Shown in pieces: positions 35,745 through 48,946 of a DNA stretch of 64,000 bases. Positions within the stretch are counted from its first letter, which is position 1; each line of letters opens with the position of its first letter. Position numbers and translations under genes: made by a program. Source of the DNA: Siphonodentalium dalli (lineage: Eukaryota; Mollusca; Scaphopoda; Gadilida; Siphonodentaliidae); contig CP136067.1 of assembly GCA_032622095.1 (NCBI GenBank), positions 54,413,899-54,477,898 of the forward strand, in the 5' to 3' direction. Below the pieces are notes generated by a model. That model ran no database searches. It had not been told where the DNA came from and was given only the letters and a program-made list of their open reading frames with translations.

Positions 35745-38700
35745 ATATACTAGCAGGGTTACCCGGCGTTGCCCAGGTTAATGCGACGAGAAACCCTCTG
35801 TATGCTGTGGATATTTGTTGGGGATAGAGAATGCTCTTGCTTAAAAGTGTTATACGTTTTCTCATAAATTGTATATTCAAATAGCATCATAAAACATGAT
35901 TGGGATATAAGTAGTGGCTCACCTTGTCAATTGTCATTCTGTTTGTCGCGATTAATCCGTTCCAACAATAATGAAGTATGTATTTATTTACAACTGCGTA
36001 TACATTAGACGTTATAATATGATACATGAACATCATAAACACATTAGTTCGATAAAAGATGATAATTGGGTTTTAAATATTGAGATGTATCAATCAAATT
36101 AGTGGGTTGGACTAAGTTCTCGAGGACACCTGGCTATCTCCATGACGATACAGATGTTTTAAAGAAATTTCCAGGTGCTCCTCTGTTCATGGTGCTATAT
36201 ATTGGCTAAATATTCTCAGTTTAAACGAAATGTTGATGCGCATAAATATTAGCTACATGTGCCAAACACAGAGCGAGATTTTGAGTTGCTTATATCAGTC
36301 GAGGAGTCTGTTATAAAACCCTTGTCAGATGTGCAGTATTGGGAGGATCCTGAAAAGTCTTATGCTACTAACTGCATTTTCTTGTATATCAGAAGAAACT
36401 ATGTTTGACTGCACACTGTGACCACTATATTTGAACAGGCCTTCCATATCTCTTGACAAATTGTAACTTTTTGTGGAAACTGTATTGAATGGAACATACT
36501 CATTTTTTTTAATAATATATATGCAATCCTCTGACGGTTCGGGATCTATCAGTTTGCACGAAAATGTGTATCTCTTCAATAGAATGATAAATATACGTTT
36601 AATGCTTCTTCTATGTATCTCTTTTTGCTAGCTCATTTTGTGAATGCCCTGATTGCTATTCCCATATAAATATGACAGTTAAGAAGATATAATAGTTCAA
36701 GTGACTTAAGTGGGTCACCATATGTCGGGATTGTGAAATGTGAACGTCCAAAACTACTTAAAATGATATGGAGATGGCCTGGGTGACTCGTATATAACTT
36801 ATATCTGGATAAAGGATAGAAATCTTATCAATGATAGTGCATATCCGCTCGCCATCCGCGACGCAAACGACACCAAATGTGATTTAATTCATGGTATATC
36901 ATTAGAGAAAAACGTGTATGAATTCGGTGGAAATTGGTGCCAAATAAATTTGTACCAGCGTTTGCCTCTTTGGACATATTTAAACCACTCCCATTAGACT
37001 CATGGGTGCATGATATACTGGCGATGGTTATATATATGTTTGGTGGTAATCAGCAACTGAACAAATTCTGAGAATAGTTATGACCCATATCTCTCACCCA
37101 ACCGACAGCAATTTGACGTCTTTAAATCACACGATGATATTCCTCGTATCATAGAGAAGAATAATATATCAATTTGGTGGAAATCTGGGCTAAAAATAGT
37201 TTATTAAATCAATTGTTGATGCAACGTTGACTCGAACAACGCCATATTGCGAAGGTGATTATGTATTTGTTTGGTGGAAATCGGCGACAAAACGATTTCA
37301 CGATATATTTTTAATTTTGCCGACCTCCCCCTTTTCTTCCCCTGAAACCAACAGCGTTATTTTAGAAAATATTTACCCGCACCGCTATCTTCCTTGTAAA
37401 CAGCTACCCCTCTTTGAACGTCTTGGTGCCATCTCGATTGTACCGCGTGAAGTTATATATAGAACGCACACAGACAGACAGAAAGACAGACAGACAGACA
37501 GACAGCACGATTTGATTTCTTGTATCATTTGAGAAGAACATGTCTGAATTTGATGGTAATTAGTACTAAAAATATTGTGTATCAGTTTTGGTGACCCTCC
37601 AGTCCCTATTTCAGTCTCAAGCTGCACACACTCAGACTCATTAGAGATTAGAGATGCATATATATTAAATTGGTGAAAATTGGCGAGTATATAAATTCGT
37701 ATCAAATTTAAGGTCCCCATATCTCTCACACATAGTGCACAAATTTGGTGACACGATAAGATTCCTTGTATCACAGAGAAGAATATGTATCAATCTGGTG
37801 GAAATCGGCACTAAACATATAGATATAATTTGTTGTGTCCCTCTCGTCACTATTCATCACGGATTCGAATGGCCCAACTTATGGCATCCTTAAACCACAC
37901 GATTATACTCCTGATATCATGGAGATGATTGTTTATAAGGTTGGTGATAATCGGCGACTAAACAATTTTTTTTTATCAAATTTGGTGCCAATCCACACCC
38001 CATCTCTCAAACAAACAGCACCACTATGGCGTCTTTAAATCACACGATTAGATTCCTCGTATCTTGGATAAGAACGTGTATCAATTTGGTGGAAATTGGC
38101 GCAAAAAATTGTGAATCAATTTTGGTGCCCCTGTCCCTTTCAATGCAACCCTGACTCGAATGAGGCCACATTTTACAGATATAAGCAACACCATTAGACT
38201 CCTCATACCATGGGGATGATTTTGTATAAGTGTGGTGGCAATCGGCGACTAAACCAATTATTATCAAATTTAGTGCCCACCCCTCCCAATCTCTCAACCA
38301 AAAGACAACAATTTGGCGCTGTTAAAGCGCACAATTTGATTCCTTGTATAATGAAGAAGAATATATATCAATTTGGTGGAGATCGGCGCTAAAATTAGTT
38401 TTTCAATTTTGGTGCCCCTCTCCCCTTCCGTGCATCCCTGACTCGAACGACGCCACTTTTAAACCACACCGTTGTTTTTTTCATATCATGGGTTTGGCGT
38501 TGTTAAATCGCACAATTAGATTCCTTATATCATGAAGAGGAATATATATCAATTTGGTGGAGATCGGCGCTAAAATTAGTTTTTCAATTTTGGTGCCCCT
38601 CTCCCCTTCCGTGCATCCCTGACTCGAACGACGCCACTTTTAAACCACACCGTTGGTTTTTTCATATCATGGGGATGATTATATATAAGTTTGGTGGAAA

Positions 38701-39012
38701 TCGGCGACAGAAAAAAAATCTGCCCCTCTCCCTTCCGGGCACCCCTGACGCGAACGGCGCGACTTTTGCCATATTTAAACCACACCATTAGATTCCTCAT
38801 ATCATGGGGATTATTATGTATAAGTTTGGTGGCAATCGGCGACAATTTTTTTTCCTGCCCCTCCCCCTTTTCTGCCCCTGACAACAACGGCGTCACTTTA
38901 GAAAATTCTAACCCCGACCATTATCTTTCTCGTAAAAAGCTACTCCTAGTAGACCCCTTTGGCATCATCTAGATGGTCCCCTGTGAATTTCTATAGAACA
39001 CAGACAGACAGA
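35745..39012. repeat. Dispersed element beginning ctagcagggttacccggcgt and ending in a cagaca microsatellite
   Basis: It starts after a (ta)n run with tactagcagggttacccggc and ends with cagacagacagacattcgca near 39012. Another cagaca tract at 37470-37503 suggests at least two stacked copies. The interior repeats 'ggtggaaatcggcgac' many times, and a 180-bp direct duplication covers 38340-38480 and 38520-38660. Shorter relatives are at 45968-46986 and 52200-52566. I see no intact reverse transcriptase. Confidence 0.6.
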
Positions 39013-39037
39013 CATTCGCAAATATATATATAGAAGA

Positions 39038-39039
<2 letters not shown>

Positions 39040-39105
<66 letters not shown>
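39040..39105. repeat. (TA)n microsatellite
   Basis: About 33 uninterrupted ta units. From 39106 to 39797 the sequence has a short 30-bp tandem ('atgctggtggtcctgct' twice) and nothing else recognisable. Confidence 0.95.
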
Positions 39106-39107
<2 letters not shown>

Positions 39108-39797
39108 CGTTATCACCCTGGCCAAGTACATTGTCCATGCTAATTTGCCACGATGCTGGTGGTCCTGCTAATTTGCTACGATGCTGGTGGTCCTGCTGAA
39201 TTCCTTTGATGCTGGTAGGGCAAACTGATGCCGTTTCGAACAAGTTTGTCTAATCAGAGCAATGTGAGACAAAGCTAGTGTATGTATGAAACAAAGAACA
39301 TATATTTTCGGGGAAAAAAAATGAATAATGGCTGCGCTGGTGTTTGCAAAACGACGTGAATGGACATCTTTATTATAGTCTATTTGCAACAACTAATACG
39401 ACCAGTATTACAATATTTCGTTTTTGAATATTTGACAAACATAACGGCTTTTTCTGGATATGTTCATTGTCCAAACACCGCAAAAATGAGAACTTTAGAA
39501 CACATAATGGTACTTTTTCTTATATGCATCAGTTTGCCCTTGGCCTAACATCATCGTAGCAATTAATCAGGCCACACCAGCATAATAAAATATTAGCAGG
39601 ACCACTTGACCAGTGGTGGTTAGCCCGGGTTACGACATGTGTAGTTAATGAAATAACGTTGAAGCACCCATCTGATAAAACTAACCACAAAACGAGCCAA
39701 CAGTTCAACACAAATGTATTCACATTGTTCACGTGGTACTTTAAAAAACTCACTGTTGACTTTGAAACCAACGGAAACGGCTGCATGCGTGAACTGC

Positions 39798-42700
39798 TGC
39801 ATGCGTGAACCTTGATTTAGAGAGTATAGCATCTGACATGCGTGAACCTTGATTTAGAGAGTATAGCATCATGCGTGAACCTTGATTTAGAGAGTATAGC
39901 ATCTGACATGCGTGAACCTTGATTTAGAGAGTATAGCATCTGACATGCGTGAACCTTGATTTAGAGAGTATAGCATCTGACATGCGTGAACCTTGATTTA
40001 GAGAGTATAGCATCTGACATGCGTGAACCTTGATTTAGAGAGTATAGCATCTGACATGCGTGAACCTTGATTTAGAGAGTATAGCATCATGCGTGAACCT
40101 TGATTTAGAGAGTATAGCATCTGACATGCGTGAACCTTGATTTAGAGAGTATAGCATCTGACATGCGTGAACCTTGATTTAGAGAGTATAGCATCTGACA
40201 TGCGTGAACCTTGATTTAGAGAGTATAGCATCTGACATGCGTGAACCTTGATTTAGAGAGTATAGCATCTGACATGCGTGAACCTTGATTTAGAGAGTAT
40301 AGCATCTGACATGCGTGAACCTTGATTTAGAGAGTATAGCATCTGACATGCGTGAACCTTGATTTAGAGAGTATAGCATCTGACATGCGTGAACCTTGAT
40401 TTAGAGAGTATAGCATCTGACATGCGTGAACCTTGATTTAGAGAGTATAGCATCTGACATGCGTGAACCTTGATTTAGAGAGTATAGCATCTGACATGCG
40501 TGAACCTTGATTTAGAGAGTATAGCATCTGACATGCGTGAACCTTGATTTAGAGAGTATAGCATCATGCGTGAACCTTGATTTAGAGAGTATAGCATCTG
40601 ACATGCGTGAACCTTGATTTAGAGAGTATAGCATCTGACATGCGTGAACCTTGATTTAGAGAGTATAGCATCATGCGTGAACCTTGATTTAGAGAGTATA
40701 GCATCATGCGTGAACCTTGATTTAGAGAGTATAGCATCTGACATGCGTGAACCTTGATTTAGAGAGTATAGCATCATGCGTGAACCTTGATTTAGAGAGT
40801 ATAGCATCATGCGTGAACCTTGATTTAGAGAGTATAGCATCATGCGTGAACCTTGATTTAGAGAGTATAGCATCATGCGTGAACCTTGATTTAGAGAGTA
40901 TAGCATCATGCGTGAACCTTGATTTAGAGAGTATAGCATCTGACATGCGTGAACCTTGATTTAGAGAGTATAGCATCTGACATGCGTGAACCTTGATTTA
41001 GAGAGTATAGCATCATGCGTGAACCTTGATTTAGAGAGTATAGCATCATGCGTGAACCTTGATTTAGAGAGTATAGCATCTGACATGCGTGAACCTTGAT
41101 TTAGAGAGTATAGCATCATGCGTGAACCTTGATTTAGAGAGTATAGCATCATGCGTGAACCTTGATTTAGAGAGTATAGCATCATGCGTGAACCTTGATT
41201 TAGAGAGTATAGCATCATACGTGAACCTTGATTTAGAGAGTATAGCATCATGCGTGAACCTTGATTTAGAGAGTATAGCATCATGCGTGAACCTTGATTT
41301 AGAGAGTATAGCATCATGCGTGAACCTTGATTTAGAGAGTATAGCATCTGACATGCGTGAACCTTGATTTAGAGAGTATAGCATCTGACATGCGTGAACC
41401 TTGATTTAGAGAGTATAGCATCATGCGTGAACCTTGATTTAGAGAGTATAGCATCTGACATGCGTGAACCTTGATTTAGAGAGTATAGCATCTGACATGC
41501 GTGAACCTTGATTTAGAGAGTATAGCATCTGACATGCGTGAACCTTGATTTAGAGAGTATAGCATCTGACATGCGTGAACCTTGATTTAGAGAGTATAGC
41601 ATCTGACATGCGTGAACCTTGATTTAGAGAGTATAGCATCATGCGTGAACCTTGATTTAGAGAGTATAGCATCTGACATGCGTGAACCTTGATTTAGAGA
41701 GTATAGCATCTGACATGCGTGAACCTTGATTTAGAGAGTATAGCATCTGACATGCGTGAACCTTGATTTAGAGAGTATAGCATCTGACATGCGTGAACCT
41801 TGATTTAGAGAGTATAGCATCTGACATGCGTGAACCTTGATTTAGAGAGTATAGCATCTGACATGCGTGAACCTTGATTTAGAGAGTATAGCATCTGACA
41901 TGCGTGAACCTTGATTTAGAGAGTATAGCATCTGACATGCGTGAACCTTGATTTAGAGAGTATAGCATCATTCGTGAACCTTGATTTAGAGAGTATAGCA
42001 TCTGACATGCGTGAACCTTGATTTAGAGAGTATAGCATCTGACATGCGTGAACCTTGATTTAGAGAGTATAGCATCTGACATGCGTGAACCTTGATTTAG
42101 AGAGTATAGCATCTGACATGCGTGAACCTTGATTTAGAGAGTATAGCATCTGACATGCGTGAACCTTGATTTAGAGAGTATAGCATCTGACATGCGTGAA
42201 CCTTGATTTAGAGAGTATAGCATCTGACATGCGTGAACCTTGATTTAGAGAGTATAGCATCTGACATGCGTGAACCTTGATTTAGAGAGTATAGCATCTG
42301 ACATGCGTGAACCTTGATTTAGAGAGTATAGCATCTGACATGCGTGAACCTTGATTTAGAGAGTATAGCATCTGACATGCGTGAACCTTGATTTAGAGAG
42401 TATAGCATCATGCGTGAACCTTGATTTAGAGAGTATAGCATCATGCGTGAACCTTGATTTAGAGAGTATAGCATCATGCGTGAACCTTGATTTAGAGAGT
42501 ATAGCATCATGCGTGAACCTTGATTTAGAGAGTATAGCATCATGCGTGAACCTTGATTTAGAGAGTATAGCATCTGACATGCGTGAACCTTGATTTAGAG
42601 AGTATAGCATCTGACATGCGTGAACCTTGATTTAGAGAGTATAGCATCATGCGTGAACCTTGATTTAGAGAGTATAGCATCATGCGTGAACCTTGATTTA

Positions 42701-45700
42701 GAGAGTATAGCATCTGACATGCGTGAACCTTGATTTAGAGAGTATAGCATCATGCGTGAACCTTGATTTAGAGAGTATAGCATCATGCGTGAACCTTGAT
42801 TTAGAGAGTATAGCATCATGCGTGAACCTTGATTTAGAGAGTATAGCATCATACGTGAACCTTGATTTAGAGAGTATAGCATCATGCGTGAACCTTGATT
42901 TAGAGAGTATAGCATCATGCGTGAACCTTGATTTAGAGAGTATAGCATCATGCGTGAACCTTGATTTAGAGAGTATAGCATCTGACATGCGTGAACCTTG
43001 ATTTAGAGAGTATAGCATCTGACATGCGTGAACCTTGATTTAGAGAGTATAGCATCATGCGTGAACCTTGATTTAGAGAGTATAGCATCTGACATGCGTG
43101 AACCTTGATTTAGAGAGTATAGCATCTGACATGCGTGAACCTTGATTTAGAGAGTATAGCATCTGACATGCGTGAACCTTGATTTAGAGAGTATAGCATC
43201 TGACATGCGTGAACCTTGATTTAGAGAGTATAGCATCTGACATGCGTGAACCTTGATTTAGAGAGTATAGCATCATGCGTGAACCTTGATTTAGAGAGTA
43301 TAGCATCTGACATGCGTGAACCTTGATTTAGAGAGTATAGCATCTGACATGCGTGAACCTTGATTTAGAGAGTATAGCATCTGACATGCGTGAACCTTGA
43401 TTTAGAGAGTATAGCATCTGACATGCGTGAACCTTGATTTAGAGAGTATAGCATCTGACATGCGTGAACCTTGATTTAGAGAATATAGCATCTGACATGC
43501 GTGAACCTTGATTTAGAGAGTATAGCATCTGACATGCGTGAACCTTGATTTAGAGAGTATAGCATCTGACATGCGTGAACCTTGATTTAGAGAGTATAGC
43601 ATCATTCGTGAACCTTGATTTAGAGAGTATAGCATCTGACATGCGTGAACCTTGATTTAGAGAGTATAGCATCATGCGTGAACCTTGATTTAGAGAGTAT
43701 AGCATCTGACATGCGTGAACCTTGATTTAGAGAGTATAGCATCTGACATGCGTGAACCTTGATTTAGAGAGTATAGCATCTGACATGCGTGAACCTTGAT
43801 TTAGAGAGTATAGCATCTGACATGCGTGAACCTTGATTTAGAGAGTATAGCATCTGACATGCGTGAACCTTGATTTAGAGAGTATAGCATCATGCGTGAA
43901 CCTTGATTTAGAGAGTATAGCATCTGACATGCGTGAACCTTGATTTAGAGAGTATAGCATCTGACATGCGTGAACCTTGATTTAGAGAGTATAGCATCAT
44001 GCGTGAACCTTGATTTAGAGAGTATAGCATCATGCGTGAACCTTGATTTAGAGAGTATAGCATCTGACATGCGTGAACCTTGATTTAGAGAGTATAGCAT
44101 CATGCGTGAACCTTGATTTAGAGAGTATAGCATCATGCGTGAACCTTGATTTAGAGAGTATAGCATCATGCGTGAACCTTGATTTAGAGAGTATAGCATC
44201 ATGCGTGAACCTTGATTTAGAGAGTATAGCATCATGCGTGAACCTTGATTTAGAGAGTATAGCATCTGACATGCGTGAACCTTGATTTAGAGAGTATAGC
44301 ATCTGACATGCGTGAACCTTGATTTAGAGAGTATAGCATCATGCGTGAACCTTGATTTAGAGAGTATAGCATCATGCGTGAACCTTGATTTAGAGAGTAT
44401 AGCATCTGACATGCGTGAACCTTGATTTAGAGAGTATAGCATCATGCGTGAACCTTGATTTAGAGAGTATAGCATCATGCGTGAACCTTGATTTAGAGAG
44501 TATAGCATCATGCGTGAACCTTGATTTAGAGAGTATAGCATCATACGTGAACCTTGATTTAGAGAGTATAGCATCATGCGTGAACCTTGATTTAGAGAGT
44601 ATAGCATCATGCGTGAACCTTGATTTAGAGAGTATAGCATCATGCGTGAACCTTGATTTAGAGAGTATAGCATCTGACATGCGTGAACCTTGATTTAGAG
44701 AGTATAGCATCTGACATGCGTGAACCTTGATTTAGAGAGTATAGCATCATGCGTGAACCTTGATTTAGAGAGTATAGCATCTGACATGCGTGAACCTTGA
44801 TTTAGAGAGTATAGCATCTGACATGCGTGAACCTTGATTTAGAGAGTATAGCATCTGACATGCGTGAACCTTGATTTAGAGAGTATAGCATCTGACATGC
44901 GTGAACCTTGATTTAGAGAGTATAGCATCTGACATGCGTGAACCTTGATTTAGAGAGTATAGCATCATGCGTGAACCTTGATTTAGAGAGTATAGCATCT
45001 GACATGCGTGAACCTTGATTTAGAGAGTATAGCATCTGACATGCGTGAACCTTGATTTAGAGAGTATAGCATCTGACATGCGTGAACCTTGATTTAGAGA
45101 GTATAGCATCTGACATGCGTGAACCTTGATTTAGAGAGTATAGCATCTGACATGCGTGAACCTTGATTTAGAGAGTATAGCATCTGACATGCGTGAACCT
45201 TGATTTAGAGAGTATAGCATCTGACATGCGTGAACCTTGATTTAGAGAGTATAGCATCTGACATGCGTGAACCTTGATTTAGAGAGTATAGCATCATTCG
45301 TGAACCTTGATTTAGAGAGTATAGCATCTGACATGCGTGAACCTTGATTTAGAGAGTATAGCATCTGACATGCGTGAACCTTGATTTAGAGAGTATAGCA
45401 TCTGACATGCGTGAACCTTGATTTAGAGAGTATAGCATCTGACATGCGTGAACCTTGATTTAGAGAGTATAGCATCTGACATGCGTGAACCTTGATTTAG
45501 AGAGTATAGCATCTGACATGCGTGAACCTTGATTTAGAGAGTATAGCATCTGACATGCGTGAACCTTGATTTAGAGAGTATAGCATCTGACATGCGTGAA
45601 CCTTGATTTAGAGAGTATAGCATCTGACATGCGTGAACCTTGATTTAGAGAGTATAGCATCTGACATGCGTGAACCTTGATTTAGAGAGTTTTAGAGAGT

Positions 45701-45724
45701 TTTAGAGAGTATAGCATCTGACAT
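39798..45724. repeat. 5.9-kb minisatellite of 37-bp and 33-bp monomers with higher-order repeats
   Basis: The monomer is 37 bp ('tctgacatgcgtgaaccttg' + 'atttagagagtatagca'); a 33-bp variant lacks four bases (tgac). Roughly 160-170 monomers are arranged head to tail with almost no other variation. Marker variants repeat at fixed spacing: atacgtg at 41217, 42851 and 44543, and attcgtg at 41970, 43604 and 45296. They show three higher-order units with periods of 1634 and 1692 bp. Runs of the 33-bp form stay in frame and create open frames on both strands, which are not genes. The array lies in intron 2 of the RasGEF-like gene. Confidence 0.97.
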
Positions 45725-45877
45725 TCTCACTACTGGTTATATCTTTCCCACCACACGATATAAACCCTATAACCTGTTGATGCTTAGCATGCGACATTTG
45801 TCTAAAACTTAACAAAATCACGTCATTAACACTTTCTTTATTATATACTCACTGACAAGTAGTTCTCTTAAACTTTT

Positions 45878-47130
45878 CATGACAGGAGCTGCGCTGGTGC
45901 AGAATCAAAGATCATGTGCCAGTGCATTCTCTTATAATATGCGAGTCTCCAACAGGGAGCCTCACATATATATATACTATATAGAAGGTGACCCGACTTC
46001 GTCCGGGCTTTGACATTGAATTGACCATTTTGAAGGTCAAGGTCAGGTGGGGTCATGATTTGACCCGTCCAAAACACTCCTTGGAAACAATTACCACTAA
46101 GTATCAAATTTCGTCAAAATCCGTCTGGCAGTTTACCAACACCACAAAAATGGTGGAAATTGGCCCAGCGGATACCGGGAAATCGGCCCAGCGGATACCG
46201 AGATACCCTATGTATCAAATTTCGTCCGTAAAAATCCGCCAGTTTTACCCGATTTGATTTCCACTAAAGTATATAAACGCGCCTCATATACACACGCTCG
46301 TTAATTATCAAGCTTCAACGTAAAGATAAATTAGCATTGTGTAGTAAATTTTAACTAATTATTTTCTCGCCATCAAAGTTGAACAATGTCGATGTTGTTG
46401 GCATTGACGGTTTGGGGCCACCGGTAGATTCCAACAGCGAAATAGCATTTCAGCTAAATGGATTCTTGGATGAGATTCCAGATCCGCCGGGTAAATGTAA
46501 ACAACTTGAGCCTTTGAGTGGTGTAAATATACGAAAAATAAATCTATCGACAATAGACCTAAGAATATCAGCTGTAACAAAATTTATATATCAGAAATTG
46601 TAAATGATTTATTTTGGGACAGATACACGATTCTTAATAGCCTGCAAATTGACAATATATATTGTAAATGTTATAATTTTGGGGAAAATACACGATGCGT
46701 AATTGCCTGCAAATTGCTTACGTTCGTCAACGTATGAATATAGAGTTATCCTCCCTGCATCGCAGTGCTAAATTCCGGCGTGTTAGCACTGCGGATCTCG
46801 AGATATGAGTTTTGAAGGTCAAGGTGACGCCGCACGGACAAATGGACGGGCCCATGTTCGTTCCCGGGTCGAATTACGTGTCTGTACCAAGTTTGGTCGA
46901 AATCGGTCCAGCCGTGTTCGAGTCCATCGCGAACACACACACACACAGACAGACACACAGATCTTCCAAAATATATAATAGATATTCGAGAATGCACTGG
47001 CTTACAAGATCAAGGTAAAATTTTTAGGCCAATGCATTCTGTGATCTATGGGAGACTCGCATACATAAGATAATGCATTGGCACAGGGTTTTCAAAAAAT
47101 TTCAGGAAGCTCCAGTCATCAAAGGGTTAA
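45878..47130. mobile_element. Family A TTAA MITE split by an inserted repeat
   Basis: Left end 'ttaaacttttcatgacagga' with 'gcgctggtgcag' and right end 'agctccagtcatcaaaggg' plus TTAA. The hairpin arm 'ctcacatatata' is broken at about 45968 and resumes at about 46987 with 'gagaatgcactggc'. Removing the insert restores a normal family A element. Confidence 0.8.
45968..46986. repeat. Dispersed element 'acccgacttcgtccgggct' ending in acac/caga microsatellite
   Basis: Starts 'gaaggtgacccgacttcgtc' and ends 'cacacagacagacacacaga' followed by ccaaaatatataatagat. The same end is found at 52560. It contains 'tttggtcgaaatcggtccag' text like the 35745 element and a small tandem 'cggcccagcggataccg'. 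The short open frame at 46379-46603 shows no recognisable domain. Confidence 0.65.
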
Positions 47131-47293
47131 TTAGGAAATGTTCATAGACTGTTTGTTCAACTATTATCCGAACAATTCCCACTAAATGATATTGTCTTTT
47201 TAATATGCCTCATATCCCTAGATGAATAATAGACCATTCCAATGTATACTATTATACCCGAAGAGGAGAATCCATTTTATAAATAAAGGGTTA
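47130..47293. mobile_element. TTAA family B element, short, reverse orientation
   Basis: Contains 'aatagaccattccaatgtat' and 'agaggagaatccattttata', the complement of family B text. It directly abuts the family A element at 47130 and ends about 50 bp before exon 3. Confidence 0.6.
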
Positions 47294-47342
47294 CTGTAAA
47301 CTGAACTGTAGTTAACCACAATTTATTTCTCAATTCTTACAG

Positions 47343-47431
47343 GAGACTGCCACACATGAGCAGTGTTGCTGAGAGTGGTTCCGAGTCAGATGGCAGTATT
47401 ACAGAACTCATAGAGAACTATAAGCAAAAAG
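47343..47431 (+). CDS. RasGEF-like protein, exon 3 (residues 431-461), ends at a GC donor
   Basis: Follows tcttacag and encodes T-RLPHMSSVAESGSESDGS and then ITELIENYKQK, an acidic, serine-rich linker. No GT donor of reasonable quality fits the phase. A GC donor AAAAAG|gctagt at 47432 does, leaving one base that joins TT of exon 4 to give valine. If the intron is not spliced, the next codons are GGC TAG, ending the protein at residue 461 before the RasGEF core. The exon could thus be a terminal exon of a short form or an internal exon of the long form. Confidence 0.7.
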
Positions 47432-48946
47432 GCTAGTGATGTAGGCAGGGATGGGGGGGGGGGGGGGGGTAATAAAATGTTTACAGACTTGTTGGCTGGG
47501 AATTTTTTTTACTCAAGCTTTATGAATCAAAATAAATTATCAAATTTGTCTTGAGCTATAAACTTCATAAAGCAAAATAAAGGATTAACAAGGGTTGCAC
47601 ATCAAAGATGGTGCTCATCGAGTTTTTTTGTTGCCATTTTAAAGAGTGAATCTGTCATGAAATTGATAAAAATACAAACTAAGGGCCGTAGCTCATGTAA
47701 AAATATTGTGCAAAAATGTTTTTGGAACTCAATTGAGATATTGTTGTGAAAGATCCATATACAAAATATGAATGAAATTGGTTGACATTTATTCAAGTTA
47801 TTGTGCTAACAGACATAAAATTGCAAAAAATAGACAAACTAAGGGCCACAACTCAGGTGAAAAAATCAGACAAATCTGGTTTTCGAATTTGACCAATATA
47901 TAGTTGTGAAATTAGTTCCATATACCAAATATGAGTGCTGCCTGGCATATATGCATTACTGATATACATAATTAATGTTACTACATTGATCATTGTCATC
48001 ATGTAGCATTTACCGATGCATCACAGGGGGAGATCATGAGAGAGGGGGTGTGGGCTCTAACAGTACATCAAATGAAAATCGATAGGTGTTAAATAACAAT
48101 CAATAAGTCAATTCCAAATTAATATAAGTCGTTTCAAAATAAAAATATGTCAAATGAAAAATAATAGATATCAAATAACAACCAATATTATGTTGTGCAA
48201 ATTTATAGCAACTCTATCATATATATTATAAATAATGGACAAACACAATTTTATATATGTCACACAGTTTTTGATAGATGTCACTGGAGGGGCATTTTAA
48301 TGTAATGTAGTGGGAAAGACCTCTTATCGTATATATTGTAACCATTGATGAACACAGGGAAATTATAAAAACACAATTCAATAGACGTCATGCAAAAATA
48401 ATGTCTAGTTTCTTTTCAATCAATATGTCAATTATAAATTAAAATAATTAAAATAGAGATTGTTTAAATTATATTTGGTTTTGAAATATTTGTTATAAAA
48501 AAAAACATTATCTAAACAACGTGTAATGTAAATCATTTATTTAAAGTTTGCTCTCCTCAAACAAAAGGGAAGAAAATTTAACTGTGAAAGTGATTTCCTT
48601 TATTTATGCTATATTGGTTCTTGTATTGATTTGTACATGTACTTAGATTGGAAATAAAATATGTTTGAACTAATTTATTGTAATTAGTTATAAGGAGTTT
48701 TGTTAAAACCTGTATGGAATTTGTACTTCAAAACAGACTTTTAAATAAGATTTACAACAAAACACATGCATTTGTTGCTATTAGTATCATCCCTGTTTTA
48801 ATAAGTCAAATCTTGGGAGTGAAATTCAGTGGAACAGTTGGTTTACTTTATTCAAATATTTTTAATGTATAGTTATTTGTGTGGCTCCAGTTTTGAACCA
48901 CATATTATTGTTTCCAAAGCTGATATATATCTCTATTTTCTTTCAG
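47432..48946 (+). other. Intron 3 (GC-AG), no repeat family recognised
   Basis: Begins gctagtgatg, has a G-homopolymer near 47453-47470 and AT-rich unique sequence, and ends with ctctattttctttcag. No exon or familiar element was found. An AATAAA at about 47473 could serve a short transcript. Confidence 0.5.

Noticed and set aside
40619-44710. Many open frames of 70-128 codons with 11-residue repeats on both strands
   Set aside because: They are made by in-frame runs of the 33-bp minisatellite monomer, occur on both strands and repeat with the higher-order period. No start context or domain supports a gene.
39798-45724. CRISPR-like array
   Set aside because: Monomers are contiguous without unique spacers and the context is a eukaryotic intron; it is a minisatellite.
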